From Bythopirellula polymerisocia (GTDB taxonomy: Bacteria; Planctomycetota; Planctomycetia; Pirellulales; Lacipirellulaceae): a stretch of 64,000 bases of DNA. Location of the stretch: the NCBI RefSeq assembly GCF_007860015.1, contig NZ_SJPS01000001.1:248001-312000 (forward strand), written 5' to 3'. Position numbers and translations under genes: made by a program. Positions 1 to 8,408 of the stretch are shown here, one piece after another. Position 1 is the stretch's first letter, and each line of letters begins with the position of its first letter. The notes beneath the pieces are model-generated. The model had not been told where the DNA came from. It searched no databases and worked only from the letters and a program-made list of their open reading frames with translations.

Positions 1-210
1 GTATGGCTCAGTGACTCCGACGGCCAGCGACGTGGCAATTGCCGCATCGATCACATTGCCTCCGTTGCGTAAGACTTCTAGTCCAACGGCAGTGGCGGAA
101 GGGTGCCCACTGGCGACGGCATACTTCTCGGCCTCGACCTCCTGCTGAGCATTGGCACTCGCAATAGAAAACACGATTATGAACATCACGAACAGCTTCG
201 CGAAAGTCAT
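1..210 (-). CDS. ggt: Gamma-glutamyltransferase, N-terminal part (cut by window edge)
   Basis: Seventy codons are visible, starting at the ATG at 210. The first 20 or so residues form a signal peptide (MTFAKLFVMFIIVFSIASAN). The following segment has the start of the gamma-glutamyltranspeptidase fold: ASGHPSATAVGLEVLRNGGN, then VIDAAIAT and a G-V-T-E-P turn, matching the conserved block in which a hydrophobic helix follows GGNAxDAA. Members are exported, cleave themselves into two subunits at an internal threonine, and hydrolyse or transfer the gamma-glutamyl group of glutathione. The self-cleavage site lies outside the window, so activity cannot be judged. Assignment rests on this N-terminal block only, but the block is distinctive. 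Confidence 0.82.
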   Translation of the reverse strand, partial: MTFAKLFVMFIIVFSIASANAQQEVEAEKYAVASGHPSATAVGLEVLRNGGNVIDAAIATSLAVGVTEPY

Positions 211-243
211 TTCTAGTCCCAAAACTAATTGTTGAGTTACTCT

Positions 244-330
244 GTAGGCCGGAACGAGTTATACGAGTTCCGGCATTGCAGTGCTAATTGTGACATTCTG
301 CCGGAACTCGCGTTGCTGGTTCCGGCCTAC
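244..330. repeat. Nested palindromic intergenic repeat, copy 1
   Basis: An outer inverted pair (GTAGGCCGGAAC and GTTCCGGCCTAC) encloses an inner inverted pair (CGAGTTCCGGCA and TGCCGGAACTCG-like). The same architecture recurs at 15411-15499, and a half copy starting GTTAGCCGGAACGAG lies near 60089. All three are intergenic. The structure could form a two-armed cruciform or RNA hairpin and resembles a REP-type element. Confidence 0.75.
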
Positions 331-338
331 AATTCAAA

Positions 339-368
339 CGGGGCTTCGTGCAATTGCGCGAAGCCCCG
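339..368 (-). terminator. Candidate hairpin terminator of the PEP-CTERM gene
   Basis: CGGGGCTTCG and CGAAGCCCCG form a 10-bp perfect stem around a 10-base loop, 46 bases past the stop codon of the minus-strand gene ending at 414. On the minus strand the stem is followed by a short T-rich stretch (GTTTGAATTG), so it is a weak intrinsic-terminator candidate. Confidence 0.5.
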
Positions 369-413
369 AATGGTGAAGCATAAATCAACTAGATCAGATG
401 AAATCTAAATGAA

Positions 414-1217
414 CTAGCCTCTTTGACGACGACCCACTATCCCAACGAGTCCCAAAGCAATCAAAGCTAAGGAAGCCGGCTCAGGGATAACCGACACTGC
501 AAAACGATCTATTAGCAGTCTATCGCCTGTAAAATCTTCGTTGATAACTAGGCGAACGGATTCAATGCCGCGGCTTGGATCTAGAGCACCCGAGCCAGCA
601 GAGATGAATGACGCACCATTGTCTGAGGAATAGAACAGCTCCATAGTGCTGGCACTCAGATTCAAGTCGAGCATAGTCAAGAGATTTCCGCTACTTCCAA
701 AAGTGACCGTTGGTGTGTCGGACGAGCCGGTACCGACCGCATTGCCCACCAACTCTACTGCCGTAGCGGAAGTGCGCGTAAAAAAGATCTCACCAGTAAC
801 AAAAGTGGATCTTGGGTCGAACTGAATCAACGACAAGCGAAATTCTTCATCCTGTGCCGCGTCATAGACATTCTCATCGAAGGCCCAAGACACATCGAAC
901 AACCCGATCACACGCCCGGAAGCAATGCCTGCAATATCGACGTAGTTACTCCCGAAATCAGTATTGTTTTTTCCAGAAGCATCAAGTTGACCCGAACCGT
1001 TTGTAACTACATTGTCAGTATCAGGAGAATCGGAGTCAAAAGACTGACCGCCCGCCGCGGAGTTGACTGTGTTAGGAATCTGGGTGCCGCTGGCATCGCC
1101 GAACTGGAAGTCGGTCACGATCGTGCCGCTATTGAAATCATCCAAGATGGTCGCCTCCGCCACGGAAGCGGCGCAAACCAACGCACAGGCAAGTGAAAAA
1201 CTACATAACTGCTTCAT
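414..1217 (-). CDS. PEP-CTERM sorting domain protein
   Basis: This is an exported protein of 267 residues with an N-terminal signal peptide (MKQLCSFSLACALVCAASV...AEA) and a C-terminal PEP-CTERM tail: VIPEPASLALIALGLVGIVG followed by RRQRG. PEP-CTERM tails are known to be processed by exosortase during export to the envelope or matrix. The middle region (TILDDFNSG onwards) is rich in Asp, Ser, Thr and Gly and is probably a beta-sandwich, with no catalytic motif visible. The start at 1217 was preferred to the longer reading from 1280 because AGGGGA lies 8-13 bases upstream and the signal peptide begins there. Function beyond surface or matrix location is unknown. Confidence 0.8.
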   Translation of the reverse strand: MKQLCSFSLACALVCAASVAEATILDDFNSGTIVTDFQFGDASGTQIPNTVNSAAGGQSFDSDSPDTDNVVTNGSGQLDASGKNNTDFGSNYVDIAGIASGRVIGLFDVSWAFDENVYDAAQDEEFRLSLIQFDPRSTFVTGEIFFTRTSATAVELVGNAVGTGSSDTPTVTFGSSGNLLTMLDLNLSASTMELFYSSDNGASFISAGSGALDPSRGIESVRLVINEDFTGDRLLIDRFAVSVIPEPASLALIALGLVGIVGRRQRG

Positions 1218-1574
1218 TAGACATTCCCCTAAGATGACGGAAACCCTGATCTTGCCCAATCGACCCTCGATTGTTGGCAAGAATCCAAAGTACGACGAAA
1301 CTTACGCACCTTGCAGTTTAGCCACTTTGTGTCGGGTACGCCAAAGAATTCAGCCAAAAATTGCAAAAAACAGCCTTCCGAGTCGACTGGGGTATCCGGA
1401 CCCGGCCAGAGATTTTAGCCAACCCTAGGAGGTAGTTCATGCTTTTTCCCGATTATTTGTCGAAGAACAATTGTGCCTGGTGTCGTAAATTCGTACAATC
1501 CAAGATGGTCCGCACTTTGGGTCACCCGCCTGCAATTGTTCTTTCTGCACGTTTGTTCAGGGGAGATAGCCGCA
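1218..1574. other. Divergent intergenic region, no gene seen
   Basis: This 357-base spacer separates the minus-strand PEP-CTERM gene from the plus-strand DUF1559 gene and should hold both promoters. No convincing -35/-10 pair or operator could be picked by eye. Open frames across it have no ribosome binding site or coding character. Confidence 0.5.
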
Positions 1575-2669
1575 ATGGTTCGTCGCATAGCCCGTTCGCG
1601 AGCGTTTCGTTCGCGCCTCGCTTTCACTTTGGTTGAGCTCTTGGTGGTGATCGCCATCATCGGTGTTTTGGTCGCCCTCTTGTTGCCAGCCATCCAAGCC
1701 GCTCGCGAAGCGGCAAGACGCTCCCAGTGTGTGAACAATTTACACAATATAGCACTGGCAACCCACAATTTTGCCAGTGCTCGAGGCACCCTTCCCCCTG
1801 GCGATGTTCGCGACCCATTCTTCAATGGTGGATCGCAGATTAAATCGATGTATAGCTGGATCACGCTAATCATGCCTTATATTGAAGAGGCGAACGCTCA
1901 AGGAATCATGGATTGGACCCAAGGATTAGAAGTCAATCAAAATTCATCCACTCCAGCGCATCATATTTTTTTGAAGACCTTTGCTTGCCCCTCTGAAGTG
2001 AACCAAGCTGCCGACATCGGTATTGTAAATGATTTCTATGGAGCCCGAGGCAACTATGTTGGCAACGCCGGCCTAGGATGGTTTTGGGCCGACGACATTT
2101 CACCAAACGATCAGCTATCGGGATGGTTGAATGACACGTCTGCGGGCGGAAATCCTCTGAAAGCTCGCCCCAGTCCTACCGGGGTTCACATGACAGCTCT
2201 TGGGACATTTGTGGTCAGCACATTGACCCCTATTAAGGGTCGCAAGTTTGGGGCATTCACGGATGGCACAAGCAATACCGCTGCCATTTGTGAATTGAGA
2301 TTGGTTCCCAATGGAGATGTTGCCGATACGCGTGGTGCGATGCACTTTGGTCCATCTTCACTTTATATGCACGACTGGGTGCCCAACGTGGCCTTTGGCG
2401 CACGAAATGACTTAAATGGTTTCAGGGCTGAGGACTTTACGCGCTGGTGTGATCGTCAAGGAGCGCCGAAAGATATCGCCCCCTGTCGGCCAACTTCCGG
2501 TGGCTACTTGGGATTGTGGCAACACACAGCTCGAAGTTACCACAATGGAGGAGTAAATCTTGCTATGGCAGACGGCTCTACAAGGTTTGTTTCTGACGAT
2601 ATTGATCCCTTAGTTTGGTTAGCCCTCGGCACCTCCGACGGTGGAGAGGTCATTGATTCCAGATTCTAG
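1575..2669 (+). CDS. DUF1559 pseudopilin-like protein
   Basis: The protein has 364 residues. It starts with a basic leader and a class III prepilin signal ([20 protein letters not shown]), followed by [20 protein letters not shown], the hallmark of the DUF1559 family (SBP_bac_10-like), which is greatly expanded in planctomycetes. Near the C-terminus it has the family's H-X9-DG motif ([20 protein letters not shown]). Members are thought to be processed by a prepilin peptidase and held in the cell envelope; their role is not established. The ATG at 1575 has GGGGAGATAG just upstream, so the longer reading from 1473 was rejected. The prepilin cleavage position carries Ala, not Gly, at -1. Confidence 0.88.
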   Translation: MVRRIARSRAFRSRLAFTLVELLVVIAIIGVLVALLLPAIQAAREAARRSQCVNNLHNIALATHNFASARGTLPPGDVRDPFFNGGSQIKSMYSWITLIMPYIEEANAQGIMDWTQGLEVNQNSSTPAHHIFLKTFACPSEVNQAADIGIVNDFYGARGNYVGNAGLGWFWADDISPNDQLSGWLNDTSAGGNPLKARPSPTGVHMTALGTFVVSTLTPIKGRKFGAFTDGTSNTAAICELRLVPNGDVADTRGAMHFGPSSLYMHDWVPNVAFGARNDLNGFRAEDFTRWCDRQGAPKDIAPCRPTSGGYLGLWQHTARSYHNGGVNLAMADGSTRFVSDDIDPLVWLALGTSDGGEVIDSRF

Positions 2670-3144
2670 ATTCATAATATCAGCCTTTGCTACCCTTGCT
2701 CAGCCCACGCGTAGCGCAGTTGCCTTAATTCTATTTGCAGAGCTTTTCTGTTGGGGTTGCAGTGGCGGGGGACCCCAGCGTTTTGCCCTCAGCGGCCAAG
2801 TCACTTACGATGCTCAACATGTGACGGATGGGACAATCGGGTTTGCGCCTTCCGATACAACCACTCGTAAAGGAATCGCAGCTGATATTGTCGATGGTCA
2901 TTACGACATCCCTGCCTCGCAGGGCCCCGTAGCTGGCACATACACTGTGTGGATCGAAGCCCGCAAGCCAAGTGGCAAAAAGATCCCTAGTGAGGATGGC
3001 TCGCCTCCCACGGACTTCTTAATTCAATACATCCCAGCCGCCTACAACACCGAGAGCACACTCGAAGTCGAGATCACTGACGACAGAGACGAACTCGACT
3101 TTAATCTCGAGAAAGTCGCCCCCACTCCTCGTCGCCGCCGGTAG
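2641..3144 (+). CDS. Small lipoprotein with a carboxypeptidase-regulatory-like beta domain
   Basis: A hydrophobic leader ends in the lipobox-like FCWGC, so the mature protein would begin at Cys and be lipid-anchored. The rest ([20 protein letters not shown]...) resembles the carboxypeptidase-regulatory / transthyretin-like beta domains that planctomycetes often encode next to DUF1559 genes. The C-terminus is basic (PTPRRRR). The reading frame overlaps the end of the DUF1559 gene by 29 bases, which suggests coupled translation. The start is uncertain: GTG at 2641 or TTG at 2653, the latter preceded by GGAGAGG. Function unknown. Confidence 0.72.
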   Translation: MERSLIPDSRFIISAFATLAQPTRSAVALILFAELFCWGCSGGGPQRFALSGQVTYDAQHVTDGTIGFAPSDTTTRKGIAADIVDGHYDIPASQGPVAGTYTVWIEARKPSGKKIPSEDGSPPTDFLIQYIPAAYNTESTLEVEITDDRDELDFNLEKVAPTPRRRR

Positions 3145-3250
3145 TCCTCTGGTTTACCACAACACGGCAGACGGTTGGATCTCGTCAGAGCAGAGCCCAC
3201 ATTCTCCACCGTGGCCCCAAAAATCGCCACTAACTAACGGTCATCTGTTT

Positions 3251-3327
3251 CATATAATGACCCATGAGAGCAAAGCACAGGGTTTTCTTAGAGCCAATGA
3301 GCTGAGAAGTTCGCACCGGTTCAGATG
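3251..3327 (+). repeat. Dispersed ~75-bp repeat, copy 1
   Basis: The sequence from CATATAATGAC to CCGGTTCAGAT recurs in inverted orientation at 59243-59314. The shared core includes AATGAGCTGA-AAGTTCGCACC (one mismatch inside the A/G position) and TATAATGAC at the far end, with a few small gaps between. Both copies are in gene-free DNA. Confidence 0.72.
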
Positions 3328-3551
3328 CAGCGGACCAATCGACAGTTGAATGATCTGGCTAGAGGATGACTGGTGCTGCGTGGAGTTTGCGTGAGAGTTC
3401 GAGCGCTGGGGCGCCCCATTTTTCTAGCGATGAGAAACTACCAATCAATCATTCGATTCCCCCCTGACAACAGTTAGGCTGGGGTTATCTGTATTGAAGG
3501 AGAGGCGACTAAAACAACCAGGCGGAGCCGAAGGGAAGGTGATCGCGTGAA

Positions 3552-3572
3552 GGGTTTTGTGTTACAAAACTC
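3552..3572. repeat. Short hairpin GTTTTGT-GTT-ACAAAAC
   Basis: A 7-bp perfect stem with a 3-base loop and extra outer G-C pairing. A closely similar, longer hairpin is at 59856-59888. It could be a terminator remnant or a small dispersed repeat. Confidence 0.5.
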
Positions 3573-3830
3573 CGGACCGCCGAGGGCGTTGTGTTTTACG
3601 CAAGACTCGACTCGCTAACGGGTTGAAGCAATTCGGACCGACGAAAAGTGAGGGGGTTTTTTAATAAAAAAAACGAATTTCGATAAATGAGGCGTGACAA
3701 AACCCCTGCCCCGGTGCGCAGAAGCGAGCAGAGATTGCTAGGTTTACGCAAGCTGCGGTCCCCCAGCGGACAATTCTGTGGGATCGACTTTGATATTCTG
3801 TTCGCGTTTCAGAATGGCCTAAATAATCAC

Positions 3831-3872
3831 CTTTCGCTCCGCAAAAGTAGCGCTACTTTCGCGGAGCGAAAG
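3831..3872. repeat. 42-bp near-perfect palindrome
   Basis: The left arm starts CTTTCGCTCCGC and the right arm ends GCGGAGCGAAAG; the two 21-base arms meet without a spacer and differ at one position (a G-T pair if transcribed). It lies about 110 bases past the stop of the minus-strand His-rich gene, so it could act in termination, but no T-run follows. Confidence 0.8.
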
Positions 3873-3979
3873 GCGACAAAAAGTGCCGAAAACAACCAAT
3901 GAGGGAATGTGTCAAAGCTGCCCGCGTGCAGTATAGGAGAGGCGTGGCAGACCGGACTAACTCATTACGCCAAACGGGC

Positions 3980-4303
3980 TCAATTCCCGTGATCCCAGTG
4001 GCCGGTCTGGTGGTAATCGTAGTGACCGGGGACATAATCAAAGTGGTTGTAGTGTCGCACGTAACCACCCGGATGATAGTCGTAGTGGCTGGTGTCGTGG
4101 TAAAAATGCCCACCACCCCAATGGCCCGGGTGATGCACCCGATAATTGTTTCCGTAGAACCCTCGGTAATTCCCGTCATTCCAACCGCCGTGATGGCGTG
4201 ACTGTCCTACGCTAATGTAAAGTCCCTGGCCATTGGCTTCACTCGCATATCCTGCGACATAGCTGGTGACCAATACCGCTCCAATCAACATGACACTCTT
4301 CAT
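3980..4303 (-). CDS. Secreted His/Tyr/Gly-rich protein
   Basis: This protein of 107 residues has a signal peptide (MKSVMLIGAVLVTSYVAGYA, then SEANG) and a mature part dominated by His, Tyr, Gly and Asp, with repeated H-Y-D-Y-H and G-H-Y/W units (for example PGHYDYHQTGHWDHGN at the C-terminus). The His spacing suggests binding of transition metals, which is inference from composition only. GGGGAAA lies upstream of the ATG at a suitable distance. No enzyme family is recognised. Confidence 0.75.
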   Translation of the reverse strand: MKSVMLIGAVLVTSYVAGYASEANGQGLYISVGQSRHHGGWNDGNYRGFYGNNYRVHHPGHWGGGHFYHDTSHYDYHPGGYVRHYNHFDYVPGHYDYHQTGHWDHGN

Positions 4304-4544
4304 TTCTGGTTTCCCCTTTTGCAGAACTCAATGACCAAATGGTCGAGGAAAAACCAATGCGAAATGCGTGCCGAAAAGATAGATTCGAAGAGAAATCGGC
4401 AAAAACTGCCGATTCATCGCTTGTAGTGTTTGAAAAGAGCCCTGGCATGAGATCGAAATTTGGACGAACGTGTCGTCGAAGTGATCTGTGAGATAAGAGA
4501 AAATACGGCTACTCTGCTCCCGTCGGCTCATTGTTTCCTGAGCC

Positions 4545-5780
4545 TCAACTTGGGACCAACGTCTCATCTGCAATCGAGTTTTGAGAATCACCTTGGCTCA
4601 AAGAACTCAGATAGTCTTCCAGGTTGGGTACCAGTGAGTCCGTGAGATAGTTGATAACGCTTGCCACGGTTCCATCCAGCAGAGAGCCATTCGCGCGAGC
4701 AAAGCTGCAGGCAGCCACCGAAGGTTTCAACGCAAGTTCTTCCGTTTTCTCTACAAGCAGATCGAATAGCTTAGGGCATGCTTCAAAGACTCGCCCGTAA
4801 ATGAAAAACGTACCAGGGTTAAGTATATTCACGACGTGTGCCACGCCGATGGCCAGGTAGTCACACATCCTTTCCAATTCCTGCATGACTTCCAGATTGC
4901 CCCCCTGCGCCAATTCCAGCACTTCGGAAATCTGAACAGGTCGCCCTAAGAGCTTTGAGACACGTTCTTCCACCGCCCATTCGCTGGCCACAGTTTCCAG
5001 GCAACCCTTCTTCCCACATTTGCACAACTCGCCATCAAGGACGACAGGAGAGTGGCCAATTTCACCTGCGAATCCACTATCCCCGGTCAAAAATCTCCCT
5101 TCCACCATCAGACCCAAGCCAATACCGATACAATGATCGAGCATCACAAAATTGGAAAGTTCCTTTGCGTTTCCATGCAGACGTTCCGAAAGAGACAGTG
5201 CATGCGAATCGTGGATGATCACACACTCGTGCCCCAAAAGGTTTTGGATGTCTTTACCAATCGACTTGCCGTTCACGAGCGGCAGGTTGGCAGACATGAT
5301 GGCAACTTGCTTACCGTAGTCAATCACGGCGGGGACGCTCACTCCCACACCTAGCGTTGACTTGCCACTGCTGGAAATAAAACTCTTTGCACAAGTCTCT
5401 ATTTCGGCGAGTAGTAATTCATAAGTTGCAGGAGTGGGAAAACGGAGGACACTCTCTTTGTGTACGGTGCCATTCAAGTCGCCGGCAACGACAGTGCATT
5501 CGTCTCCGCTAAGTGTGATACCGATGACTTGAGAGTTTTCGCTTGCTAGGCGAAGTCGCTTGGCCGGGCGACCAGGGCCTGCTGAGGCATCGTCAATCTC
5601 TTCGAGGAGTTGCGACTCCAGGAGAGACGAAACGGCTTTAGCAACCGTGGGGAAAGTAACACCAATGTACTTGGACATCTCCGAGCGTGTGGAAGGGCCT
5701 CGTTCTTGGATCATCCTCAAGACCAGACGTTCGTTGATCTTGCTGAGAAGTTTGGGCTGAAAGGGAGAAACATTGCTCAT
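4545..5780 (-). CDS. ROK-family transcriptional regulator / sugar kinase homologue
   Basis: The N-terminal 70 residues form a winged helix (RSEMSKYIGVTFPTVAKAV), as in NagC/Mlc/XylR-type ROK repressors. The rest is the ROK actin-like sugar-kinase fold. It has the ROK signature G-E-I-G-H followed by the zinc-binding cluster CKCGKKGCLETVAS. The usual job is to bind operators and release them on binding a sugar or sugar phosphate. ATG at 5780 is chosen over the GTG at 5795; neither has a strong ribosome binding site. No sugar transport or catabolic genes are adjacent, so the ligand and targets cannot be guessed from context. Confidence 0.85.
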   Translation of the reverse strand: MSNVSPFQPKLLSKINERLVLRMIQERGPSTRSEMSKYIGVTFPTVAKAVSSLLESQLLEEIDDASAGPGRPAKRLRLASENSQVIGITLSGDECTVVAGDLNGTVHKESVLRFPTPATYELLLAEIETCAKSFISSSGKSTLGVGVSVPAVIDYGKQVAIMSANLPLVNGKSIGKDIQNLLGHECVIIHDSHALSLSERLHGNAKELSNFVMLDHCIGIGLGLMVEGRFLTGDSGFAGEIGHSPVVLDGELCKCGKKGCLETVASEWAVEERVSKLLGRPVQISEVLELAQGGNLEVMQELERMCDYLAIGVAHVVNILNPGTFFIYGRVFEACPKLFDLLVEKTEELALKPSVAACSFARANGSLLDGTVASVINYLTDSLVPNLEDYLSSLSQGDSQNSIADETLVPS

Positions 5781-6322
5781 GAGTTTGTCACACACTTTGC
5801 TTCAATAGGGAGATACTACAAAAACGGCTTGCTCAGCGACCTATGTCTTCGCAAATATCTGACGGTCTACTAGAAAATTCCCTCTGCTTCAGTCGGCGTT
5901 ACCTCATCGATTCCATCTGTATCTAATGACCAGCAGGTTTATAGATGTGGGCACCATTCAATGGGGCTTGGAAGTCTGCGAGCCACGAATCCGTTCTTGA
6001 GGTTAAACTTAAGAACCACTGCCTATTTTAAGTGGCGTTAAATTAAGGTGTCAAGCTTCATAGGATACGAAGCTAACATTCGCTGCTTTGCCGGCAATCC
6101 AACCAAAAAATACGCGAGATATAGCTTCTCGGCTCACAAAGAGAATTGCAGGCTAAGCATTTATTCGAGTGCAAAAGCTGCTTGCAGGATCGTTCGAGAC
6201 AGCTGCAGTAAACGTGGTAACCGGATTACGGAGTGCGCAAGTGAGCTATCCAGAACAAGTATTTGACGGTCCAACAAAGTTTTTGCGGAGTCAAGGAGTG
6301 AGAAGTAAGACAACCGATTCGA
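5781..6322. other. Intergenic region, no gene seen
   Basis: About 540 bases upstream of the ROK regulator gene and downstream of the next minus-strand gene. It should contain the ROK gene promoter. A small hairpin (AGCTTC at 6054, GAAGCT at 6069) is visible. Short frames here lack ribosome binding sites. Confidence 0.45.
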
Positions 6323-7423
6323 TCAGTTGTCCATCCGCGAGTTAATGGCCGACAGCAATTCACGCAACTCGGCAATCTGTTCGGCTTGGGCTCCGTCGAT
6401 GGAACCGAGGAAGTCGGAATCAAGCGACGCTTCGTAGCGATCAAGCTGGCGATCAACTTCTCGGAGAGTGGCACTCAGAGGACGGGGTTCCAAGATAGAC
6501 CGTTGTTCCGCTTCAGTCAGTGACTCGTAATAAAGCTTCAAGAACCGATAGTCGCGGGTCATTGCGTAGAGGCGATTTGCTTGCTCGGCAACTAAGGTCA
6601 AATTCGCACTGTCGGCACGTAGCAGTGACGTCTCGATCTCATCAAGCACGTCGTGATATCCGGCAACGCGGGCCGCAAGTTCCGTGAGATTGACGGTGAC
6701 TGGTTCGGCTACGGGTGGCTCAGCAACGGGAATCGGTTGCTCGGCTGGACTGGTTTCATCAATTGTGTCAAAGCTCACAAGGGACGACCCAGGCAGAGGG
6801 GCCGGTGGCCAGGTTGCCGACGTTGCGTTGCGTTTGTTGACGGCCCTTTGTTGAGTCGGGATCACGGAAGGTGGTTGCTCTAGAGCCGCTATTTTTTTCG
6901 GGGCCTCGGAGGGGGTCTCTTCAATCTCTGCAAACGGGTCATAGGGGGTCGGTGTGATTTGCCTCTCAAGAGGTGCTGTTCCACTCAGTAATTTCGGGAT
7001 CAATAGGGGAGGGGTTAAAACCTGTCGAGGCAACACTGTTGATTGCGACTGCGCGAGATTATTGGATTCGCGCCCGCTGAATTCTGGAGCCGATGGCAAG
7101 TCGTTGATACTACCAGGTATAGATCGTACGGCCGTCTCGGAGAGCCAATCGATCAGCAGCTCGCGATCGCTGTCGCTCTGCGTGGATTCTTTCCAAGCAG
7201 CCATGACGGCTTCCACTTCGGCCAGACGTTCATCGCGCTTGCGAGCGTCGTGGCGGAAAACCGTTTTGATTTGATAACGTACGTCTGACTCCCACTGTTC
7301 TGGTTCATTGCTGGAGGAAGAATCGTTCTGCCGGGCTGTCACTCCAGCAGCGAGAATTGCAATGGCAACCAGTGTGCAGACAATGGTCGTTAAGCGTTCG
7401 TTATTTTCTTTAGAATGAGCCAT
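6323..7423 (-). CDS. Membrane-anchored protein of unknown function with Pro-rich linker
   Basis: The protein has 366 residues: a short cytoplasmic start, one N-terminal membrane helix (LTTIVCTLVAIAILAAGV), a charged segment (residues about 40-100), a long Pro/Ala-rich low-complexity linker (about 105-230), and a C-terminal helical domain with heptad-like Leu spacing (NLTELAARVAGYHDVLDEIE and LREVDRQLDRYEASLD). It looks like an extracytoplasmic protein with a flexible stalk. No family is recognised and no neighbour gives a clue. It is divergent from the VTT-domain gene at 7566. Confidence 0.7.
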   Translation of the reverse strand: MAHSKENNERLTTIVCTLVAIAILAAGVTARQNDSSSSNEPEQWESDVRYQIKTVFRHDARKRDERLAEVEAVMAAWKESTQSDSDRELLIDWLSETAVRSIPGSINDLPSAPEFSGRESNNLAQSQSTVLPRQVLTPPLLIPKLLSGTAPLERQITPTPYDPFAEIEETPSEAPKKIAALEQPPSVIPTQQRAVNKRNATSATWPPAPLPGSSLVSFDTIDETSPAEQPIPVAEPPVAEPVTVNLTELAARVAGYHDVLDEIETSLLRADSANLTLVAEQANRLYAMTRDYRFLKLYYESLTEAEQRSILEPRPLSATLREVDRQLDRYEASLDSDFLGSIDGAQAEQIAELRELLSAINSRMDN

Positions 7424-7565
7424 CCGCCAGTGAGTTCCTTACCGTGAGGTTGGCACGCTTGCCTCCGGCTTGCGGCTAAACGAAATATGGATCGATCTTC
7501 TTGCACGATGCCCTACAATGGCATCGACCTAAGTGGAAAACAGGATTTAATGTAGTCTCACCACC

Positions 7566-8216
7566 ATGAATAATCCGCTCATCAAGCCCCTGCTTCTGAT
7601 ATCGCTTGTGCTGGTTTTACCGCTGGTGCTACTTGCGCTGCGAGGTGAGAGCTTCCAATCACTTGTCGATCGTTGGCAGACAGGTCCACCCGAACGTTGG
7701 CAAATGTTCGTCGTCGTTACGGCAGTACTAGCCAGCGATGTCTTTCTACCTGTTCCGTCGGGGCCAATCAGCACCCTAGCCGGAAGTCAACTTGGATTTT
7801 TGCTGGGAACCGCCGCTTCGACACTCGGCATGACTTTGGGAGGGGTGGTTGCGTTTGGTTTGGCTCGGCGCTGGGGCATGCCACTGGCTGAGCGGCTCGC
7901 TTCCAAAGAACATTTGCGTAACATGTCGCAAGCCACCTCACAGCAGGGCGGGTGGATGGTGCTGCTGACGAGACCCCTGCCTATCCTGGCTGAGGCTTGC
8001 GTTCTCTTGGTGGGCACATTGCAAATGCGCTGGAGAAAGTTCCTGCCGGCACTCGTGGGAAGCAATCTCGTCGTGGCGGGTATCTACTCAGCTCTGGGGC
8101 AATCCGCCGGAAACCACGGCTGGCTCCCTGCGGCCGTGTGCACGTCTATTGCCCTGCCAGGGCTAATTGCTTGGTGGATGAGGGAATTCCTGGCCAAGCA
8201 CCGGAGCAAGGACTAA
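7566..8216 (+). CDS. VTT-domain (DedA/TMEM64-like) membrane protein
   Basis: The protein has 216 residues and about five hydrophobic segments. The VTT-type core is visible: a short re-entrant motif with P (FLPVPSGPISTLAGSQLG), a glycine-rich helix (FLLGTAASTLGMTLGGVVAF) ending in the conserved basic G-x-A-R-R-W-G, and a later segment with R-P-L-P (LLTRPLPILAEACVLLVG), like the R-x-x-P element of DedA/SNARE-associated proteins. The family includes lipid scramblases and undecaprenyl-phosphate flippases. The substrate here is unknown. Confidence 0.75.
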   Translation: MNNPLIKPLLLISLVLVLPLVLLALRGESFQSLVDRWQTGPPERWQMFVVVTAVLASDVFLPVPSGPISTLAGSQLGFLLGTAASTLGMTLGGVVAFGLARRWGMPLAERLASKEHLRNMSQATSQQGGWMVLLTRPLPILAEACVLLVGTLQMRWRKFLPALVGSNLVVAGIYSALGQSAGNHGWLPAAVCTSIALPGLIAWWMREFLAKHRSKD

Positions 8217-8408
8217 GTCATCAAGAATTCCCCCCAATTCGGGCGCAGTTGACAGCCGGGATAAGAAACTCCCACAATTGAATGTCGGGACACGATTTCT
8301 GAGAAACTCGCCCTTGTCGGCGGGGTTGCATGTGCGGAAGCTTTGCGTGTAGGCGAAGTAGCTGCTTCCTCATGTTGCCCGCTATTCTTAATTTTGAGGA
8401 GAAAAGTC

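Larger units (their letters stand above)
3145..3979. other. Non-coding region with dispersed repeats
   Basis: This 835-base stretch between a plus-strand and a minus-strand gene end has no credible gene. It holds three repeat-like features listed separately (3251-3327, 3552-3572, 3831-3872). The frame at 3687-3902 runs straight through the palindrome and has no ribosome binding site. Confidence 0.6.

Noticed and set aside
3687-3902. 71-codon frame in the repeat region
   Set aside because: It runs through the 42-bp palindrome, has no ribosome binding site and ends in repeat-coded residues.
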